From NCBI GenBank assembly GCA_030407085.1, contig CM059586.1, positions 16,448,001 through 16,512,000 on the forward strand: a DNA stretch of 64,000 nt. The letters are read 5' to 3'. The DNA comes from Trichopria drosophilae. Its lineage: Eukaryota > Arthropoda > Insecta > Hymenoptera > Diapriidae. A model generated the notes under the pieces. That model saw nothing but the letters and a program-made list of their open reading frames with translations. It did not search any database and had not been told where the DNA came from. The first letter of the stretch is position 1; each line of letters begins with the position of its first letter. The position numbers were made by a program, and so were the translations under genes. Shown piece after piece: positions 51,401-57,400 of the stretch.

Positions 51401-54400
51401 AGTGAAAATTCCTACAGTAAGAACAAGGTGAATACTCTATCGATAACTCAAGAGTACCATCGTAACAAGGCGGAAAAATAAAATAGGTTACTAATGGCAA
51501 AGTAATAATATATTGTATACATGCTGACGTAAGATTTCGTCCCCCCCCCCCCCCATGTCAGCATGTGTCAGGATTCTCCAAACCCTCCCTCCCTATTGTA
51601 ACAGGTTTTAATTATATTATTAGGTAGAAAACATCTTAAAATGTAATTTACTTTTTTAGGTCGCTGTGCTCAAATCCAATAGTAAAGTCTCATATGGTTT
51701 CATTCAACAGTTGCAAAGGAAAAGGTAATTTTGGGAGGAACTTGCTGATATTGAGAAGTGGCCAATATTGGAAAGGACAATATTGAGAGGAACTACCGGA
51801 CTAATGGAGTCTATATTTGTTAGTATAAGAAGTTGGTGAGCTGCTAAAAATGATATTTAGCGACGAAAACCCCAACTGCACCTGAGAGTAGTACACGCTA
51901 GATCTCCTCTTATTTTAAGTTTAAAAATCACAGAATATGGCGGTGCCTTCTCTTATTTTAAGTTGTTTCGTCTTTCGCTGACGTATCACGGCGAGGGAAA
52001 CAATAACAATAAAAAATTAAAATAGAGAACCACGAAAACTTAAAATAAAGGGAGACCTACGGTACAAACTCCTTTGAAATCAGGCTGCTAGGCACTAACC
52101 GATTTTTCGTGGTGCTTATTTGAGGATTATGAAATAAAAACGCTGATTCTTGTGTGTTTTCACTTCGATTCTCCCTTTCTTGAAACTCCAATAGTATGAA
52201 GTGTTTGTGACAGAAGAAATTGACTAGAGAGGGAAAGGGAAATAGAACTTGAGGGAAAAATGATTAGCAGGGAGTGAGGTCACAAGATGTTTAGGGTGAT
52301 ATCGTGCGGCTTAGTTTGTCCCTTCGAAACTTGCCTTAAAACAGGTGATAGTTTCCATATAGCGCAACGTAACCGAAGTGTTGCAATTTAGTAATTTTAA
52401 GGAATATTACACGAACGTTTAGTTATCTTCATGAAAAGTTTCCTAATTTCTTTTTCTCAAAACACTGGTAATTCATTAGTGCTCTAATTTTCGTAGCATT
52501 TTTAAGTCTATTAAAAAAACGCGACGGAAATCCGTGTGCAAATTCTGCACGATTGGACTCTACACTCTTGAGTAAGTGTATGAATATTTGTACAAATCCT
52601 GGTAGAAATAGATCCATCACTAAAATAAAGATGATTAAATATTAAACTTTCATTACGTACCTTTTTCAGGACGATCCTGAGCTTGGCAACTTCCACCTTC
52701 GATTCGTTCTTGAAAGTAATTTTTAACGGTACCGTTTGGCCAGGAACGAAGCCCCGTACCGGCAGAGACAGGGACATTTCCAGGGTCTCGGATTGGCCGA
52801 TAATTGCCTTGGTCTGGGTCTCGTTAAGGGGCAACTAAGACGTTTTTAAAGAAGACATTTTATAAAAGTCTAGCTCGAAGCCAATTTATTCAACTGGAAA
52901 ATAATCCTGTGCCAGTACAGAAGGAACCCATTCAACTTACCGACGCAGTAGGGTCGCGATTGAGATCCACCACCGATACCACCGTGAATGGTATTACACT
53001 CGTTGCGAATTCGACCTCTTTCATAATTTCTAGAATCGCTTTTAACGAATAGCGAATTCGCCCGTAACGACCCTCGAAGCTGCATGGCGCGATTTCGGGT
53101 ATCGCGATGCTGAAAGGATACGTTCCGCTGCTAACTTCCAATGATGATGATTCGTCTGAAAGTAATTACACAAAGATATTGAAAATTAGTTATATAACTA
53201 TATAATATGATGGCATTTTATATTTTTCAAAACAATCAATTTTTCATTAGATGGACGCCATATCGAAGCCGCCAATTTTAATTTCAGTGACCCCGAAAAT
53301 ACTTAAAAATATTAGCATCTTATTGGGTGGATTGCCCAGAGCTTCGGTCTGGAGAAAAGTTAAAAAATTTTCGAACAAAAATTCTCTCCTGTCTGTCAAT
53401 ATCGTTTAGCACTCGTTATACTTATAGCAATTATTTGTCATATTGGTAAGAATTTATGTAAAAATTTGAGGGAAAAAATGGGGGTTTTCGAGAAAATGCA
53501 ATTTGTTTATTTTTAGTAAATCACCCCTCATTTTGTTAATTTTACAGTTTTTTAAACATTTTAAACGGAATTTTGAAGAAGATAAGGCCTCCGAAAATAC
53601 CCAAGAAAAAGAATTGATTACATTAATTAGAAACAAAAGTTGAAATCCTGATAACTTCGCTAAACAGCGTTTTTTTAAAAAATAAAAAAATACGTGTCCC
53701 TTTATTTTTCATGGAGAGTAACATATTTTCGTCTAATTCTACAACTTGAAGTTAGTTGGCCTGCATGATTTGAAATGGATTCCGCCTATATACAAATATA
53801 TTAACAAATATATTGGGTCCTTAGTCTTAGCCAGAAAACGCGAATACTGTGTTTGAAAACGTAAACAAGTCCGACCATTTTGTTATACACTGCTAAAAAT
53901 TTCGTAATGAAATTTAAAGAACACGTAAATGAAACTGTTAACTTAATAATAGCATATTTCAACACTCCGGGAGTAGAACTCGATTTTGCGCCCTGCAGCA
54001 TTAAAAGTATCACATGGAACACGGGCGAAATATCGATCTCATAAAGAATTTTTAAATAATTGTTTTCAAAATGTTGACTTTTTGAAAATGTTCTCTTAAG
54101 TCTGCAAAGTGTAAAAACTACTATTTCGATATTTAGACTATCGCTGCATTTCGCGAATGCATTGCTACTTTGAGCTGTAACTAAAATTGAAAAATTCTCA
54201 TACTTTTTCTGAATTTTCACTCCAAGAATTCTACGTGACAGAAATGAGGTCAAGCTTTTATAATGATAAATTTTAATTCAAGTATTAATTTAAAGAAGTA
54301 ACAATATCACCCAGTGACGTTAAAAGCGATATAGAATTTTAAACTTCCTCCGGCTGAAACATTAAGATAGATTTGTATCAATAAAAAATACGCTTGGAAA

Positions 54401-57400
54401 CTGGTGTTTTGGACTCTTTTATTTGTTATGATCTGTCAGTAATATCTTCTATTAAAATTATCTCTTTTCGAGAGAAATTGAAAGTTTCCATATTTTTTTT
54501 CTTCACAGGATAATTATTGAAGAATTACATTATTAGTCCAATAATAATTGTAAACAATGTTGTACGTATTTAAAAACCGGGATATCACTAAATTTATGGT
54601 GACTAGGATAAATCAGATAACTCCACTTTTTAAAAATAATGAAAAACCCCCGAAAACGGGATGGACTTTTAATTGACAATATAATATGTCTGTCAGATCG
54701 AAATTTAGATTCAATTTCATATTCTAGAATTATTTAAAAAATTAAAATCACATTTACGCGAGGATATTAATATATTTTATCGTAGGAAATTTCACTAAAA
54801 AAAGTAAATAGAAGAAGACTGAGTAAATTCTGGCTGTGTAAGGGCAATTCTAATTACTATAAACGATTTCCTAGAAATTATCAAAGAAATTAATTAAGAA
54901 TTCACCTAGAATTTTCGTAAATAAGTGACTATTGTTTATTTTCGAAAATTTTCAGTCAATTTCTGTGGTATTTTCTGAGAAAGCATCAATAATGATTAGA
55001 ATTGCCATTACTGATTTGCCATTATGACTTTTAGAAGCTGTAATCATTAAATTCAAAGAAAATGCAAATTTCTCGGAAAATGCAAAAGTAATCGTAATAA
55101 AAAAAAAATACCACCATTTTCTACGGCATATAGGCTACCTTTTCACAAAATTATACATTCCTAGCGATAAAACTGCAAAAGATAAAAAATAATTGATTTT
55201 TTTTCATTTTTTTTGTTATTATCTCGTTGAAATATTAATTTTTTGAAAATATTATACAAACCATTTTTGTAGAGAATTTCAAGAGCTATAATTTTCCCGT
55301 ACGTCACGATTTTCAGTTAGAATAGAAAAACTTAAAAAATGACGTTTTTTAGCGCGTTTTTGTTTATTTAACATTGAAAAACACCAAACTTTTTATTACT
55401 CCAATTTTTTAAGAATGCACACAATAAAATACGTACTTTAGTGAAGGATCCGTCTTGTTTACAATTTTTTCCGAACATTTTCCTAATTTTTCTGGACTAG
55501 AAAGGCATCACGATTTCCCCTGATTGGATATACAAATCGTAATTTGTTCGTTATATAAGTAGACAAAATTGCATTTAATGCACGGATGTCACCGGTCATC
55601 TACTATTCACATATATGACTGCAATATGCCCAATAGATTTAACCAGAAAAAGTGGCACATATTTTCCTGGTAAATTTTTTCAGGTTACATTAACCAGAAT
55701 AACTGATTATGATAATGACAACATTTGTAACAAAATGCATGTAGTCATTTTATCCAGAAATTTTTTCTGGGTGTATAATTGCTGCTATAACGGTACTAGG
55801 ATCCCCACTGTATTATATAGTAGCTTAATATAATCTAAATATGAAGCTCGTTCTGATAGCTAGTTTCACTTAGGACATGTATATATGCACCGGTACTGCT
55901 GAATTTGCAATATCGACTTTAGTTCAATATTAATCAAACAACACTGTAATCGGCCATTTAACGGCATGAGAGCTTCTGTCCCTAACTACCATCAAGTTTA
56001 GATATTGGATACCGAATCTTGTCAGTTTACAAAGTTTGAAATCATGTTTGCTTTGTAACAACTTTGTTTGACATTAGCTATTTTTGTGTTATATGAAATT
56101 CGACAATTTTGATAATGGGAAACAATTAGGAATAATACGTTATTTCTAAACACTGAAAATAATAATATTAACGATAGCTCCAAAGAAAAAATGAATTTGC
56201 TATTTCTAACCGGAATAAAATCTAGTATTTTTTATTTAACATTTTTTGTCAGAGAATATACTGGCAAAATGCGATGAAGAGCTTTGGGTTCGAGGTACAA
56301 AATACGCTACGTTGTTCAACATTTATTCATATTTTTACAACGTTAATTCATACTCTTTGTATTTTTGGACCCCAAAGACGAAGTACGAAATCACATTTTG
56401 AACCCAAATGCTAATAAAAAAAGTTTCAGTTGCACAAGGACGTAAAATGCGATTTTCGACTTAGGTATAACAAATGTAAATGTTAATGAATTTTCACTTT
56501 CCATTTATTATACACAAGCAAATTGGTTCAGAAATTGGTTCAGAACAAATTATTGGACATTATTCGATTTGTTCGAACTCATTTCCGAGTATGTAGTTAA
56601 AAATTAAATTTTTAAAAACATTTTTTGAATTTAAAATACATAAAATCTATAGAAGAAAATTTTGTTGGTGTTAAAATGAAACATTTGGACATAATCAATA
56701 TATAAGAAGCAAAATGACAAATTGGCATTCAAAGAAGATTAATGGCTATAGATATAAACAAAATTTGAGACTATTTTCAAACTTACCACCCGCCAGATAA
56801 ATTTCCTGATGAATATAATTGTCCTCCGCAGTGAATTTCCGACGAAATGCAACTGATCGATCTGTAAAATGAACTCGAGCCTCTCCTTTGCATTTTATTT
56901 TTATTCCTAAAACACATAACCAAAATTCAACATTCAATATTGCCAGAGTAAAAACAGGTCGAAAGCATGTATAACAAAACCCTTAGTGAATTCTATGATT
57001 TTTATTCTTTGCCAGCGTTAAAATTGTAATTTAATAATAAATTTTTATTTCCCGCGATGAAATCGAGTAAGGTAATAATAAAGGGATATTGCGGAACTTC
57101 CAAATTTTCTGTATTCACCGCACGGTATATAAAATAAAATATATCGCGGGGTGGAAGCGGTAAAAATGCCATATTTCAAATTTACTATCTATGGCGTGCA
57201 TCTCTTTTACGTTTTCTCGTAAAACGACAAACTCTTGTAGCGTCAACCGGTAGTCACCCTTAGGTGTACGATCGATCACACGTTTTGGCACTCGTTGCCC
57301 ATGTAACCTTTTTCGAAAAATGAACTTTCAGTTGATTTTGAAAATGCCTGCATTTGCCAATGGTACGCGAATGTTTGGAATCATTTTTTAAAATAATGTT

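Larger units (their letters stand above)
17969..52660 (-). other. Intron 4 of the alpha-arrestin gene (34,692 bp)
   Basis: Bounded by donor AAG|GTACGT (52660) and acceptor ATTTAG|GTC (17969), phase 0, inside the arrestin C domain. The reading frames of the two exons agree with the family pattern when joined. Almost all recognisable content is mobile-element material, annotated separately. Stretches between those elements (about 18.6-19.9, 22.2-23.6, 27.0-32.1, 38.0-39.1 and 51.6-52.6 kb) hold nothing I can identify. Confidence 0.9.

Noticed and set aside
53801..54253. 150-codon minus-strand open frame in intron 2
   Set aside because: No recognisable domain, Phe/Ser/Leu-rich wording, lies wholly inside an intron on the same strand, and crosses a decayed hairpin module.
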